From positions 62,001 through 126,000 of the forward strand of contig JAVKTQ010000006.1 of NCBI GenBank assembly GCA_031460455.1: 64,000 nt of DNA, given 5' to 3'. The notes beneath the pieces are model-generated. The model searched no databases. It saw nothing but the letters and a program-made list of their open reading frames with translations, and was not told the DNA's origin. The stretch's first letter is position 1. Each line of letters opens with the position of its first letter. Origin of the DNA: Sporomusaceae bacterium. GTDB lineage: Bacteria; Bacillota; Negativicutes; Sporomusales; UBA7701. Positions 16,990 to 25,188 of this stretch are shown here, one piece after another. A program made the position numbers and the translations under genes.

Positions 16990-18129
16990 TCATTTGCAGA
17001 GCAAATTTAATAGTAACTTGACCTTTCCAAACAATTCATCAAAAGTTATTACTTCAACATCCTTAAGTTCTCTCCTAAATATCTCAAACGAGCTTCTTTT
17101 AGCCTTGTCAGACATTTCGTTTTCTAATGAGCCTGCAATAACGACACATTTAGGATTTAACACACTTAGACTGCTTCCAGCCTTATAGCATAAACTATAA
17201 TAATTCTTTTGAAATTCATCTTTATAGAATAAGACCTGATTTATTGTTCCCGAAAGAGATTGGCTAATTGAGTAAACATCGTCACGGTATTCAGAGCCTA
17301 TAAGTTTTGTTTGCGGCGTCTTTATTTCAATGAGAACTATATTTTCAGTCACTTTATTTTGGTAAACAAAATCTACTGCTTTTCCACCTTCGTTGTCTAT
17401 CCCTTTGCCGCCAACGTATACTTTCTCCTTCATTATGACAACAGGACAAGCAAACACTTGGGATATCACCCAAGAGTGATTCTTGAAAGTTTTTTGCCAA
17501 AAATCTTCATTACTGTTCGACTTATTTTGTTCCCATATATCTTCTACTCTTTTAAGGGTTGTTATCCCAATCACCGAATTAAGCTGTTCCAGGTTGGCTA
17601 TTTCAAGGTCCTTCAATTTTTCTATGATTGCTGGAAGATTACCAATTTCAGCCAACTTCTTGACGCATTCAAATACAACTCTGTGGTTATTTTTTTGTAA
17701 GAGTTCCGTTATGAAGCTATCATTATCCATTATAGCTTCAATGATTTGAGCTGAATTTTTGTCTGTTAAGATAAATTTCTTCTGTCCATATGGTATTCCG
17801 TGAGTACCGTAAATCTTATATAACTGCTCTACTTGTTGAAATAATTCTAGTAGCTCCCTCGATTTAAGTTCTAACTTAAACCCCTCACCTGATTTAAGTT
17901 GGTTAAGATCGAACTCCTTAAGATCTTCCCAACTACTATTTTTATCTTTTCGTTGATATATAAAGACTCCTTTAATAGATGCGCTAGGGTTTTCTTGATT
18001 ATTTACCATTTGTGGTCTAAAAACAAGCCTTGCCCTCTCCAATTCTCTTAATACAATATCATTAACGGTTGCTGTATTCTTTGAAGTAGATTTAATGGTT
18101 AAAATATTAGAGTGGTTATCCGTATTCAT
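16990..18129 (-). CDS. sduA: Shedu anti-phage defence protein (DUF4263 nuclease)
   Basis: A 379-residue protein. The C-terminal half carries the DUF4263 PD-(D/E)XK nuclease fold seen in Shedu: Asp253 in GKAVDFVYQNK and Glu268-x-Lys270 in NIVLIEIKTP, followed by YSISQSLSGTINQVLFYKDE. The N-terminal 200 residues are the variable sensor part. Single-gene Shedu systems protect against phages through nucleolytic activity. The gene is clearly more AT-rich than its neighbours and lies between two family A repeats, which suggests acquisition by transfer. ATG at 18129 (with GGTGG eight bases before it) is preferred to the GTG at 18141. A CAAATG-N5-CATTTG inverted repeat lies in its promoter region near 18200. 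Confidence 0.88.
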   Translation of the reverse strand: MNTDNHSNILTIKSTSKNTATVNDIVLRELERARLVFRPQMVNNQENPSASIKGVFIYQRKDKNSSWEDLKEFDLNQLKSGEGFKLELKSRELLELFQQVEQLYKIYGTHGIPYGQKKFILTDKNSAQIIEAIMDNDSFITELLQKNNHRVVFECVKKLAEIGNLPAIIEKLKDLEIANLEQLNSVIGITTLKRVEDIWEQNKSNSNEDFWQKTFKNHSWVISQVFACPVVIMKEKVYVGGKGIDNEGGKAVDFVYQNKVTENIVLIEIKTPQTKLIGSEYRDDVYSISQSLSGTINQVLFYKDEFQKNYYSLCYKAGSSLSVLNPKCVVIAGSLENEMSDKAKRSSFEIFRRELKDVEVITFDELFGKVKLLLNLLCK

Positions 18130-18284
18130 CTCATCGACCACCTTTAACTCATATGAGAAAGACCTTCGTCATCATATTATTTTCCCCTCCAGAATCTACA
18201 AATGTTTTACATTTGCTGCCATGATTTATAGAAATTTGTTCAAATGTGACATATTGTTATTAGTTATTGTCTATTCAAAAGAAA

Positions 18285-18310
18285 CGGAGCACCCCTCACG
18301 GGGTGCTCCG
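18285..18310 (-). terminator. Terminator of the sirtuin gene
   Basis: CGGAGCACCCC and GGGGTGCTCCG pair around TCAC, followed on the minus strand by TTTCTTTT. The sirtuin stop codon is within the structure. Confidence 0.8.
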
Positions 18311-19045
18311 CTTCTCCCTCACATACTCCACAACCTTCGCCAACGTCTCCCCTATCGGCCCCGCGATGCGCAATTCCGCCCGGTCGTCGAGGGCCGTTTC
18401 ATCGCGGTTGACGATCGCGAACCGGCCGACGGTCAGCGGTATCTCCGCCGCCGGCCAGACGGTCAGGCTGGTGCCGACGACGAGCGCGAAGTCGCTGCGG
18501 AAAGCCTCCTGCTGGGCGGCGGCAAAATCGGCCGCCATGCGGTCACCGAACAGCACGACCGACGGCCTGAGCACCGCCTTGCAGCAGGGCGACAGCGGCG
18601 CCTCCGCCCCCGCGGCCAGCTGCTCTCGCAGCGCGGCCGCCGGGTGTTCGCTTTTGCAGGCCAGGCAGCGGCACCCTTCCAGGTTGCCGTGCACCTCGAA
18701 CACCCGCTTCGAACCCGCCTGCTGGTGGAGCCCGTCGATGTTCTGGGTCACGACCGCCCGCAGCGTCCCCAGGCGGCTAAGCTCCGCCAGCGCCGCGTGC
18801 CCCTTGTTGGGCAGCTTGCCGGCCGTCAAGCTCTCCAGTTCCCGCCAGCAGCGGTAAAACAGCGCCGGGTCGGTGCGCAGCGTGCGGGCCGACAGCAGCT
18901 CGGGGTCGATCTTTTCCCACAGCCCCGCCCCGGGGCTGCGGAAATCCGGTATGCCGCTCTCGGTCGAAATGCCCGCACCTGTAAAAGCGATGGCATAATT
19001 CGCCCCCATCAGCAGCTCGCCTAACGCGGCGATTTTTTCATCCAT
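18296..19045 (-). CDS. cobB: NAD-dependent protein deacylase, sirtuin (CobB type)
   Basis: A 249-residue class III sirtuin. The NAD site reads AFTGAGISTESGIPDFRSP, the catalytic His lies in QNIDGLHQQAG, and the zinc is held by two Cys pairs (CRCLACKSEH and SPCCKAVLRP). VVLFGD and LVVGTSLTVWPA complete the fold. It removes acyl groups from protein lysines, often regulating acyl-CoA synthetases. The full zinc module and small size mark it as a metabolic deacylase rather than a defence SIR2 fusion. Confidence 0.93.
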   Translation of the reverse strand: MDEKIAALGELLMGANYAIAFTGAGISTESGIPDFRSPGAGLWEKIDPELLSARTLRTDPALFYRCWRELESLTAGKLPNKGHAALAELSRLGTLRAVVTQNIDGLHQQAGSKRVFEVHGNLEGCRCLACKSEHPAAALREQLAAGAEAPLSPCCKAVLRPSVVLFGDRMAADFAAAQQEAFRSDFALVVGTSLTVWPAAEIPLTVGRFAIVNRDETALDDRAELRIAGPIGETLAKVVEYVREKRSTP

Positions 19046-19089
19046 GCCAAAATCCCGTCCTTAACTCATCCCTTATGCCAAAAAACAAA

Positions 19090-19375
19090 CCTCGCCGCTG
19101 GCGACCGCCGGCAAACACTGTGCGCCGTTGGCGTTTTGGGCGAACCGCCGGTAGCGAGGACGGCGGCCGCTACTTAGCGAGAGAGCCGCTAACGACACCG
19201 TACGAGCGTCCATGGACGGACGCGAGAGCGACAAATGAACATGGATGTGAATTTGTCGATACTACGGTGGAGTCGGCGACGAGGTTAGTAAGACCGCCGC
19301 CCGCAGCGTGGTGGTTCACCCAAAACGCCAAAAGGCGCTCGGCAATACGCCCTTACGCCCGGCAGGAAAAATAAC
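19090..19375 (+). repeat. Family A dispersed repeat, copy 2 (plus orientation)
   Basis: This gene-free stretch (19046-19434) shares GCGCCGTTGGCG and, most clearly, CGTACGAGCGTCCATGGACG with its GACGCGAGAG flank, with 55391-55420 and, inverted, with about 16866-16900. A 99-codon frame crosses it, but it has no ribosome binding site and its composition follows the repeat. Boundaries are approximate. Confidence 0.5.
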
Positions 19376-19434
19376 CCTTGCGTCAAAAGAGTAACCTTCA
19401 AGAACCATATCAAGCATCCGGGGAGGTTGCCTCA

Positions 19435-20382
19435 ATGAGCGAAATCAAGACCATCTGCAGCGTCGGCACCGGGACGATGGGCCCTTATATGGCCGCCCTT
19501 TTTGCCCTGGCCGGCTACGACGTGCGCATGTACGGCCGCAGCGAGCCGAGCGTGGAGCGCGGCTTTCGCGGCGTCCGCGCCTGCCTCGATTCCTGCCGCG
19601 AGCACGGCCTCGTTTCCCCCGCGGATATTCCCGCCGCCGTCGCCCGGATTACGGGCACGGCCGACCTCGCCGCGGCGGCCGCCGGCGCCGATTTCGTCAT
19701 GGAGTCGGTGTCCGAGGACCTGGCCGTCAAGCGCGAAGTTTTCGCCGCCCTCGAAAAACACTGCCCCGCCCACGCCATTTTCGCCTCAAACACCTCGGGG
19801 CTCAGCCCCACAGCCATCGCCGCCGGCCTCAGGCGCCCGGAGAGCTTCGTCGCCGCCCACTTCCTCAACCCGCCCCACCTGATGGCCATCGTCGAAGTCG
19901 TTCCCGGCGAAGCCACCGCTTCGGAAACGGTCGACGCCGCCTGCGATTTGCTGAAAAAGATCGGCAAAATCCCCGTCACCCTAAAGCGGGAAGCCCTCGG
20001 CTTCATCGCCAACCGCCTCCAGTTCGCCCTGCTCCGCGAAGCGCTCTACCTCGTCGAGCAAGGCATCGCCACAGCGGAAACTGTCGATACGACGATGAAA
20101 CACCTCAGCCGCCGGATCTCGGCCACCGGCCCGCTGGAAACCGCCGACCTTGGTGGCGTGGACATCTTCCACAGCATCGCCGCCTACCTCCTGCCCGATC
20201 TTTGCGCCAGCCCCGCCCCGCCTGCGGCCCTCGCAGCCGCCAAGGAACGCGGCGACCTGGGAGCGAAAACCGGCCGCGGCATCTACGACTGGTCTGACGC
20301 CGCCAAACTCGCCGCCGTCAGAAAACACCGCGAAACCGTCCTCGCCGACTGGCTCCGCCGGGACAAAGCGTCCCTTTCATAA
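19435..20382 (+). CDS. 3-hydroxyacyl-CoA dehydrogenase
   Basis: A 315-residue NAD(P) enzyme. The Rossmann motif is VGTGTMGPYMAALFALAGYDV; SVSEDLAVKREVF and FASNTSGLSPT follow, the catalytic His is in AAHFLNPPHLMAIVEVVPG, and the C-terminal dimerisation domain starts near GFIANRLQFALLREAL. The L-gulonate/3-hydroxybutyryl-CoA dehydrogenase group includes this size. GGGGAGG precedes the ATG at 19435, so the longer open frame from 19378 is rejected. It is monocistronic, convergent with larA across a family B repeat, and could supply beta-oxidation-type steps for the CoA module at 5.7-15.8 kb. Confidence 0.9.
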   Translation: MSEIKTICSVGTGTMGPYMAALFALAGYDVRMYGRSEPSVERGFRGVRACLDSCREHGLVSPADIPAAVARITGTADLAAAAAGADFVMESVSEDLAVKREVFAALEKHCPAHAIFASNTSGLSPTAIAAGLRRPESFVAAHFLNPPHLMAIVEVVPGEATASETVDAACDLLKKIGKIPVTLKREALGFIANRLQFALLREALYLVEQGIATAETVDTTMKHLSRRISATGPLETADLGGVDIFHSIAAYLLPDLCASPAPPAALAAAKERGDLGAKTGRGIYDWSDAAKLAAVRKHRETVLADWLRRDKASLS

Positions 20383-20424
20383 GCGGAATTGCAACCCCTA
20401 AGTCGTTCCCTAAAATATCTGCGA

Positions 20425-20548
20425 AAGGCTGGCTAGAAAGCCCCAGCTGCAAGGCGCCCCGGAGTCTGCGCCGCGACGCGTACTCGGAACGTACGCTAGC
20501 AAGCAGACGAGGAGCAACGCCGCAGATGGGGCTTTATCGCCAGCCTCT
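20425..20548. repeat. Family B structured repeat, copy 1
   Basis: About 124 bp with nested pairing: outer arms GGCTGGC/GCCAGCC plus AAGCCCCAG with ATGGGGCTT, inner arms GTCTGC/GCAGAC, and an apical GCGTAC/GTACGC hairpin. It lies between the convergent dehydrogenase and larA genes. Confidence 0.8.
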
Positions 20549-20553
20549 AAATT

Positions 20554-21834
20554 TTAAGGCACAAATTTAACCACAGGGAGCATATCCGGGGCGTGCGTCA
20601 GCACCGTCACCTTCGCCCCCGGCCCCTTCGCCGCCAGCGCCGCATCCAGCGCCTGCTGCACGGTGGCAAACGGCGTGAAGCCCAGCTTCACCGCCTCGGC
20701 GTCAGCTATGCCGCCCGACACGATATACACCGTCTCCCGCTCCTTCACCTGCGCCCAGGCGATCGCCAGCGCCGCCGCCACCTCGTCGCCGAGCTGCTTG
20801 CACGACACCAGGTCGCGGATAGCGCACGACCCCTTGGCCGTGTAATCCAGCATCTCGCTGTGGGTCACCGCCACCCCCTCGTAGCACGGCGTCACGAGGA
20901 TGATAATCCCCCCGGCCTTCACGGCCAGGTCGGACGGGTAGAGCGTCTTGTGAGCCTGCCAGAACTCCAGGTCGCACGGGTGGGAGCTCGACACCACGAT
21001 ATCGGCCTCTTCGGGCACCTCCACCGCGTACACCGCCCGCGACAGCTCCACGCCCGCGTCGAACGCCGCCACCACGTCGCCGAAGAACGCCCCGACAACC
21101 TCGCCGTGGCGATTAAGCACCGTGTTGAAAATCGTGTTCAGGCCGATGGAGCGGGCGATCTCGTTCAGCTCGCGGCGCACCGGGTTGTCGGTCACGCCGA
21201 GGTACGAGCGCGGCGCCCGCACGCTCAGGAGGTGGGTCTCGGCCGTCGTCCGTTCGCCGGAGATGCCGGGCTGGACGATCTTCGCCCCGCCGGCGAAGCC
21301 CGGTATATGGTGGGGCACGATGCTGCCCACGCCAAGCTTGAAATCGGCCTCGTATGCTTCGCGGTTCACCGCCACGTACGTGCCGTTGGCCGTCGTCCCC
21401 AGCTCGACCAGCTCGGCCGGGTTCTTGTAATCGTGGTTGACCACCCTTACCCTGCGGACCACCTCGGGTCCGAACTTGGCAAGGATCTCCGCGTCGGTCA
21501 TGAAGCGGTGCGTGCCGAGCGCGATCACGACCGCAATCTGCCCGTCCGCCACCCCGGCGGCGTTAAGCTCGTCGAGGAGAATGGGGATTATCTTATCGGT
21601 CGGCGTCAGGCGCGTATTGTCGTCGGCGACGATGACAACACTCTTCGCCCCCTTCGCCAGCTCGCGCAACGGCTTCGCGCCGATCGGCGCGTTCACCGCC
21701 CGCATCGCCTCGGCCTTCACATCGGCCACCGGCGGCACGTCCTTGGGAGAAAAAACGCCGAGCAGATTGGCGGCGGGGACGCTCACCGCCACCGTCTCCC
21801 TGCCATAAGGCAGCTTCACGCTGATCGCAGCCAC
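20554..21834 (-). CDS. larA: LarA-family nickel-pincer hydroxyacid racemase/epimerase
   Basis: A 426-residue protein with the LarA landmarks: VADDNTRLTP, ALGTHRFMTDAEI, VNHDYKNP, the paired His in GSIVPHHIPGFAGG, the pincer-bearing Lys in GGAKIVQPG and the downstream TTAETH. LarA enzymes racemise or epimerise 2-hydroxyacids using the nickel-pincer nucleotide made by LarBCE. The maturation genes are not in this window. Start is GTG with GAGAGGGGGG eight bases ahead. It lies 16 bases after pdxA, forming a two-gene operon, so the substrate is probably a sugar acid or other hydroxyacid rather than lactate. Confidence 0.9.
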   Translation of the reverse strand: MAAISVKLPYGRETVAVSVPAANLLGVFSPKDVPPVADVKAEAMRAVNAPIGAKPLRELAKGAKSVVIVADDNTRLTPTDKIIPILLDELNAAGVADGQIAVVIALGTHRFMTDAEILAKFGPEVVRRVRVVNHDYKNPAELVELGTTANGTYVAVNREAYEADFKLGVGSIVPHHIPGFAGGAKIVQPGISGERTTAETHLLSVRAPRSYLGVTDNPVRRELNEIARSIGLNTIFNTVLNRHGEVVGAFFGDVVAAFDAGVELSRAVYAVEVPEEADIVVSSSHPCDLEFWQAHKTLYPSDLAVKAGGIIILVTPCYEGVAVTHSEMLDYTAKGSCAIRDLVSCKQLGDEVAAALAIAWAQVKERETVYIVSGGIADAEAVKLGFTPFATVQQALDAALAAKGPGAKVTVLTHAPDMLPVVKFVP

Positions 21835-21850
21835 TTCTGGCCCCCCTCTC

Positions 21851-22843
21851 CTATTTGCCCTGGCCGGCCATCTTGGCGGCCAGATAAATCGACTCGCTCA
21901 TACTGCGGGAATCGGCCGTGCCTTTGCCCGCCTTGCCGAAAACGGTGCCATGGTCCACCGACGTGCGGATGAACGGCAGGCCGACGGTCACATTGACCCC
22001 CTCCTCGAACCCCAGCACCTTCAGCGGGATATGCCCCTGGTCGTGGTACATCACCACGACGATATCGAAATGGTTTTTGAGCGCCGCGCGGTAAAACACC
22101 GTATCGGGCGGCACCGGGCCGGTCACGTCGTAGCCCCGCCCCTTCGCCTCCTCGATCGCCGGGATGATCTCCTTGATCTCCTCGTCGCCGAACAGGCCGC
22201 CCTCGCCCGAGTGGGGGTTGAGTCCGGCCACCGCGATCCGCGGCTTGGCAAAGCCCAGCTGTTTCGCGGCCATATCCGCCAGCTCGATGACCCGCAGCAC
22301 CCGCTCCTTCTTCACCAGGTCGCAGGCCTGGCGGAGCGACACGTGGGTTGTCACGTGGATGACCCTGAGCGGCCCGCCGGTCAGCATCATCGCGTACCCC
22401 TTCGTATTGGAAAGATCGCCGAGAATCTCGGTATGGCCGGGGTAATGGTACCCGCCGGCGTTCAGCGCCTCCTTGTGGAGCGGTGCGGTCGCGATGGCGG
22501 CTATATCGCCCTGCATCGCCAGTTCCACCCCTTTGGCCACATACTCGAACGCCGCCTTGCCGGCGCGGCCGTCCACCTTGGCGAACGGCAGATCGGCGGG
22601 CAGATTCTTCAGGTCGATGACATCGACCGTCCCGTAGGCGAAAGCGGCCTCAGCCACCTTCTCCACCGGGCGGAACTTCAGCGGGATATTCACGATCCCC
22701 GCCGCCCGCGCCATGATGCCCAGGTCGCCGATAACCAGCGGCCGGCAGACATCATACACTCCTTTGTCCTCCAGCGCCTTGACGATGATCTCCGGGCCGG
22801 CGCCGGTCGCGTCGCCCATGGTGATGCCGATGATCGGTTTCAT
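21851..22843 (-). CDS. pdxA: PdxA-family 4-hydroxythreonine-4-phosphate dehydrogenase-like enzyme
   Basis: A 330-residue metal- and NAD-dependent dehydrogenase/decarboxylase, exactly the family length. It has GITMGDATGAGPEIIVKAL, TAPLHKEAL, the metal His in TTHVSLR, AGLNPHSGEGGLFGDEE, and MYHDQGHIPLK. True PdxA works in vitamin B6 synthesis, while PdxA2 relatives act on four-carbon sugar acid phosphates. Pairing with larA and the absence of other pdx genes favour the PdxA2-like role. GAGGAG precedes the ATG at 22843; the longer frame starting at 22900 is not credible. Confidence 0.88.
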   Translation of the reverse strand: MKPIIGITMGDATGAGPEIIVKALEDKGVYDVCRPLVIGDLGIMARAAGIVNIPLKFRPVEKVAEAAFAYGTVDVIDLKNLPADLPFAKVDGRAGKAAFEYVAKGVELAMQGDIAAIATAPLHKEALNAGGYHYPGHTEILGDLSNTKGYAMMLTGGPLRVIHVTTHVSLRQACDLVKKERVLRVIELADMAAKQLGFAKPRIAVAGLNPHSGEGGLFGDEEIKEIIPAIEEAKGRGYDVTGPVPPDTVFYRAALKNHFDIVVVMYHDQGHIPLKVLGFEEGVNVTVGLPFIRTSVDHGTVFGKAGKGTADSRSMSESIYLAAKMAGQGK

Positions 22844-22955
22844 AATTGCAGCAACTCCTCTTCGTATGCTCTTTTGTCGCCGGGCGGCCGTTTTTGCCAT
22901 TGCCCGTCCTTATTTGCTATAATCAAAATAGGAAATAACGCCGAAGGGACCAACC

Positions 22956-23645
22956 ATGAAGATATTCGCCATCGCCGACACCCACCTGTCCGGCAACCCG
23001 CCGAGCAAACCAATGTCGATCTTCGGCGACCGCTGGCTCGGCCACTGGGACAAAATCAAGGCCGACTGGCTGGAACGCGTCGCCCCCGAGGACACCGTCC
23101 TCATCGCCGGCGACATCTCCTGGGCCATGAAGCTGCCCGAGGCGCTGCCCGACCTCGAGGAGATCGCCGCCCTGCCGGGGCGCAAAATCCTCGTCCGCGG
23201 CAACCACGACTACTGGTGGCAGACGCTCGCCAAGATGAACGCCGCCACCGGCGGTCGCTTCACCTTCCTCCAAAACACCTTCGCCGCCGCCGGCGAATGG
23301 GCCGTGTGCGGCAGCCGCGGCTGGCTGCTGCCCGGCGACTCGGCCTTCGGCGAAGAAGACGAGGTCATCTACCGCCGCGAGCTCCTCCGCGTGCGGGCTT
23401 CCCTCGCCGCCGCCCGCGATGCCGGCTATACACGCCTCATCCTTATGCTCCACTACCCGCCCCGCACGAACGCCGACGCCACCGGCTTCACCGACCTCAT
23501 GGCCGAGTTCGGCGTCGCCGTCTGCGTCTACGGCCACCTCCACAACGAAGCGGTCAACACCGCCCCCGTCGGCGACTTCGCCGGCACGGTGCACTATCTG
23601 GTGTCCTGCGACGCCCTCGACTTTAAGCTTCTCCAGATTATCTAG
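22956..23645 (+). CDS. Calcineurin-like metallophosphoesterase
   Basis: A 229-residue protein with the metal-binding blocks in order: IADTHLSG, IAGDISWAM, VRGNHDYWW, MLHYPP and YGHLHNE. These are the DxH, GD, GNHD, H and GHxH signatures of binuclear metallophosphoesterases. It is divergent from larA-pdxA and followed 43 bases later by the DUF2164 gene. The substrate is not predictable. Confidence 0.92.
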   Translation: MKIFAIADTHLSGNPPSKPMSIFGDRWLGHWDKIKADWLERVAPEDTVLIAGDISWAMKLPEALPDLEEIAALPGRKILVRGNHDYWWQTLAKMNAATGGRFTFLQNTFAAAGEWAVCGSRGWLLPGDSAFGEEDEVIYRRELLRVRASLAAARDAGYTRLILMLHYPPRTNADATGFTDLMAEFGVAVCVYGHLHNEAVNTAPVGDFAGTVHYLVSCDALDFKLLQII

Positions 23646-23688
23646 GGAGCCACCCTCTCACACTCCAATCTAGGCAGGCGAGGCAACG

Positions 23689-23922
23689 ATGAAACCCATC
23701 GAACTGAGCAAAGAAACAAAACAGGATCTTATCAGCAGCATCAAAGAATACTTCGCCCGCGAGCGGGACGAGGAAATCAGCGACTTCCAGGCCGCCGCCG
23801 TGCTCGCCTTCATCCTCGAAACCGTCGGACCCCACATCTATAACCAAGCCGTTGCCGACGCCCACGCCCTAATGAGCGACAGGCTCGAAGACCTGTACGG
23901 CCTCGAAAAGCGGCCCCGGTAA
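23689..23922 (+). CDS. DUF2164 family small protein
   Basis: A 77-residue acidic protein matching DUF2164: IELSKETKQDLISSIKEYFA, then EISDFQAAAVLAFILETVGP and YNQAVADAHALMSDRLEDLY. Family members are short, cytoplasmic and of unknown function. It probably shares a transcript with the phosphoesterase and converges on the P-loop gene with only two bases between stop codons. Confidence 0.8.
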   Translation: MKPIELSKETKQDLISSIKEYFARERDEEISDFQAAAVLAFILETVGPHIYNQAVADAHALMSDRLEDLYGLEKRPR

Positions 23923-23924
23923 CG

Positions 23925-25043
23925 CTAGAATGTCATCACATCCGGGTTCTCCCAGCGGCGGGCGTTGGCGAGGATGATATCGACCAGCCCCCTGGCGCCC
24001 TCCTTGACAACATTGTAAACCGGCACCTTCACACTGTTCCGCACCGCCACCTGCAGGCGGACGAAATCGACGAACGCCGGCTTATACGCCTTGGTCTCCA
24101 CCCGGTACTCCGGATAAAAGGGATTTATCGTCACCGCCAGCAGCGGCACCCTCTTCACCACCCCGGCCACCGCCCCGCCCCGCTCGGCCGCCATCAGCAG
24201 CTCGTGGTAGGTCACCGGGTTGCCGGTCACCAGCAGCTTCACCGGGTCGGCGAACGCCAGCAGAAATGGCCGCGGCTTCTCGGCCAGCCGGTCGCCGAGG
24301 GCTTTCAGGGCCCGTTCGCCGATGACCCCCGGCACATACAGATAAGCATACTTCGGAATATGCTCTTCAAGCACCTGGTCGACGTCCTTCTCCGTCAGCA
24401 GCGAGGACAGCGGCCAGGTTTTTATTTCGTCCAGGTCGGCGTCGAGCAGCGTCACCTGCGTCAGCTGCTTCTCGGCCAGCGCCTGGGCCCGCGGCACCGC
24501 CGGCAGCGTGGAGAGCCGCCAGATCACGCCCGTCTCCTGGGCGAGGCGGGGGATGTCGGGCGTCCTTGATGCGCCGGTCGCAAGGATGAACCCATCCGTC
24601 TCCACCATCGGCGCGATGCGGTTTAAAGCGCCGTCAAAAATCGTCGCCCCCGGCCCCAGGCGGCTCAATATCCCGGCCAGCTCCCGCACCTCGGTGCTCT
24701 TGTTCGGGCCGGCCGTCACCACCAGGCCGCTGGCCGTCACCCTGGCCACATGGATGCGGCCGAGAGGAGTCTGAATGGCGGTCGCCAGCAGCGGGCTCAG
24801 TCCCGCCGTGCTCACCTCCAGGCACTTCTCCGCCGTCGCCACCACGTCGCCCGGCTCCACCCGCAGCTTGGGCTTGGGCAGGCCGGTGACATTATCGATA
24901 TTCTCGCCGTCATAGCCGATGCTCGTCAGGCAGAACCCGACCCCGCGCGCCCTCAGTTCCTGCATGATAGCGGCGGTGGCTGTCGTCTTGCCCGTATTCT
25001 TGGCGGTGCCGGCGATACCCAGCCTGATTTCCAGCAATACCAT
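23925..25043 (-). CDS. P-loop NTPase, candidate reactivase of a B12-dependent enzyme
   Basis: About 372 residues. The N-terminus carries a P-loop, GIAGTAKNTGKTTATAAI, followed by GYDGENIDNVTG and KPKLRVEPGDVVATAEKCLE. Later blocks are VTAGPNKSTEVRELAGIL, IFDGALNRIAPM and PVTYHELLMAAERGG. From memory this order resembles the KamB-type proteins annotated as aminomutase reactivase subunits, which would suit the cobalamin enzyme at 29105; I cannot confirm that by search. A terminator separates it from the FAD gene upstream, so it may have its own promoter. The exact start (ATG 25043 or an in-frame TTG six codons or fewer on) is uncertain. Confidence 0.6.
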   Translation of the reverse strand: MVLLEIRLGIAGTAKNTGKTTATAAIMQELRARGVGFCLTSIGYDGENIDNVTGLPKPKLRVEPGDVVATAEKCLEVSTAGLSPLLATAIQTPLGRIHVARVTASGLVVTAGPNKSTEVRELAGILSRLGPGATIFDGALNRIAPMVETDGFILATGASRTPDIPRLAQETGVIWRLSTLPAVPRAQALAEKQLTQVTLLDADLDEIKTWPLSSLLTEKDVDQVLEEHIPKYAYLYVPGVIGERALKALGDRLAEKPRPFLLAFADPVKLLVTGNPVTYHELLMAAERGGAVAGVVKRVPLLAVTINPFYPEYRVETKAYKPAFVDFVRLQVAVRNSVKVPVYNVVKEGARGLVDIILANARRWENPDVMTF

Positions 25044-25120
25044 CACCTACAGATAATAATAGCATTAATTAATTCAGCAGCCGGCCCGTCAAGCCCTGCC
25101 GGCCGGTCAATTTTTATACG

Positions 25121-25153
25121 CAAAAGGGAGCATAATGCGTTGCTTATGCTCCC
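25121..25153 (-). terminator. Terminator of the FAD oxidoreductase gene
   Basis: GGGAGCATAA pairs with TTATGCTCCC around an eight-base loop, followed on the minus strand by TTTTG. It lies 36 bases past the stop codon at 25189. Confidence 0.8.
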
Positions 25154-25188
25154 CGCAGATGGACTTCCTGCCCTATGCCCCGGTATCG

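Noticed and set aside
18296-19045. Reading the sirtuin as part of a SIR2-based defence system with Shedu.
   Set aside because: Its size and intact zinc module match ordinary CobB deacylases; it has no fused sensor or nuclease domain and differs in base composition from Shedu.
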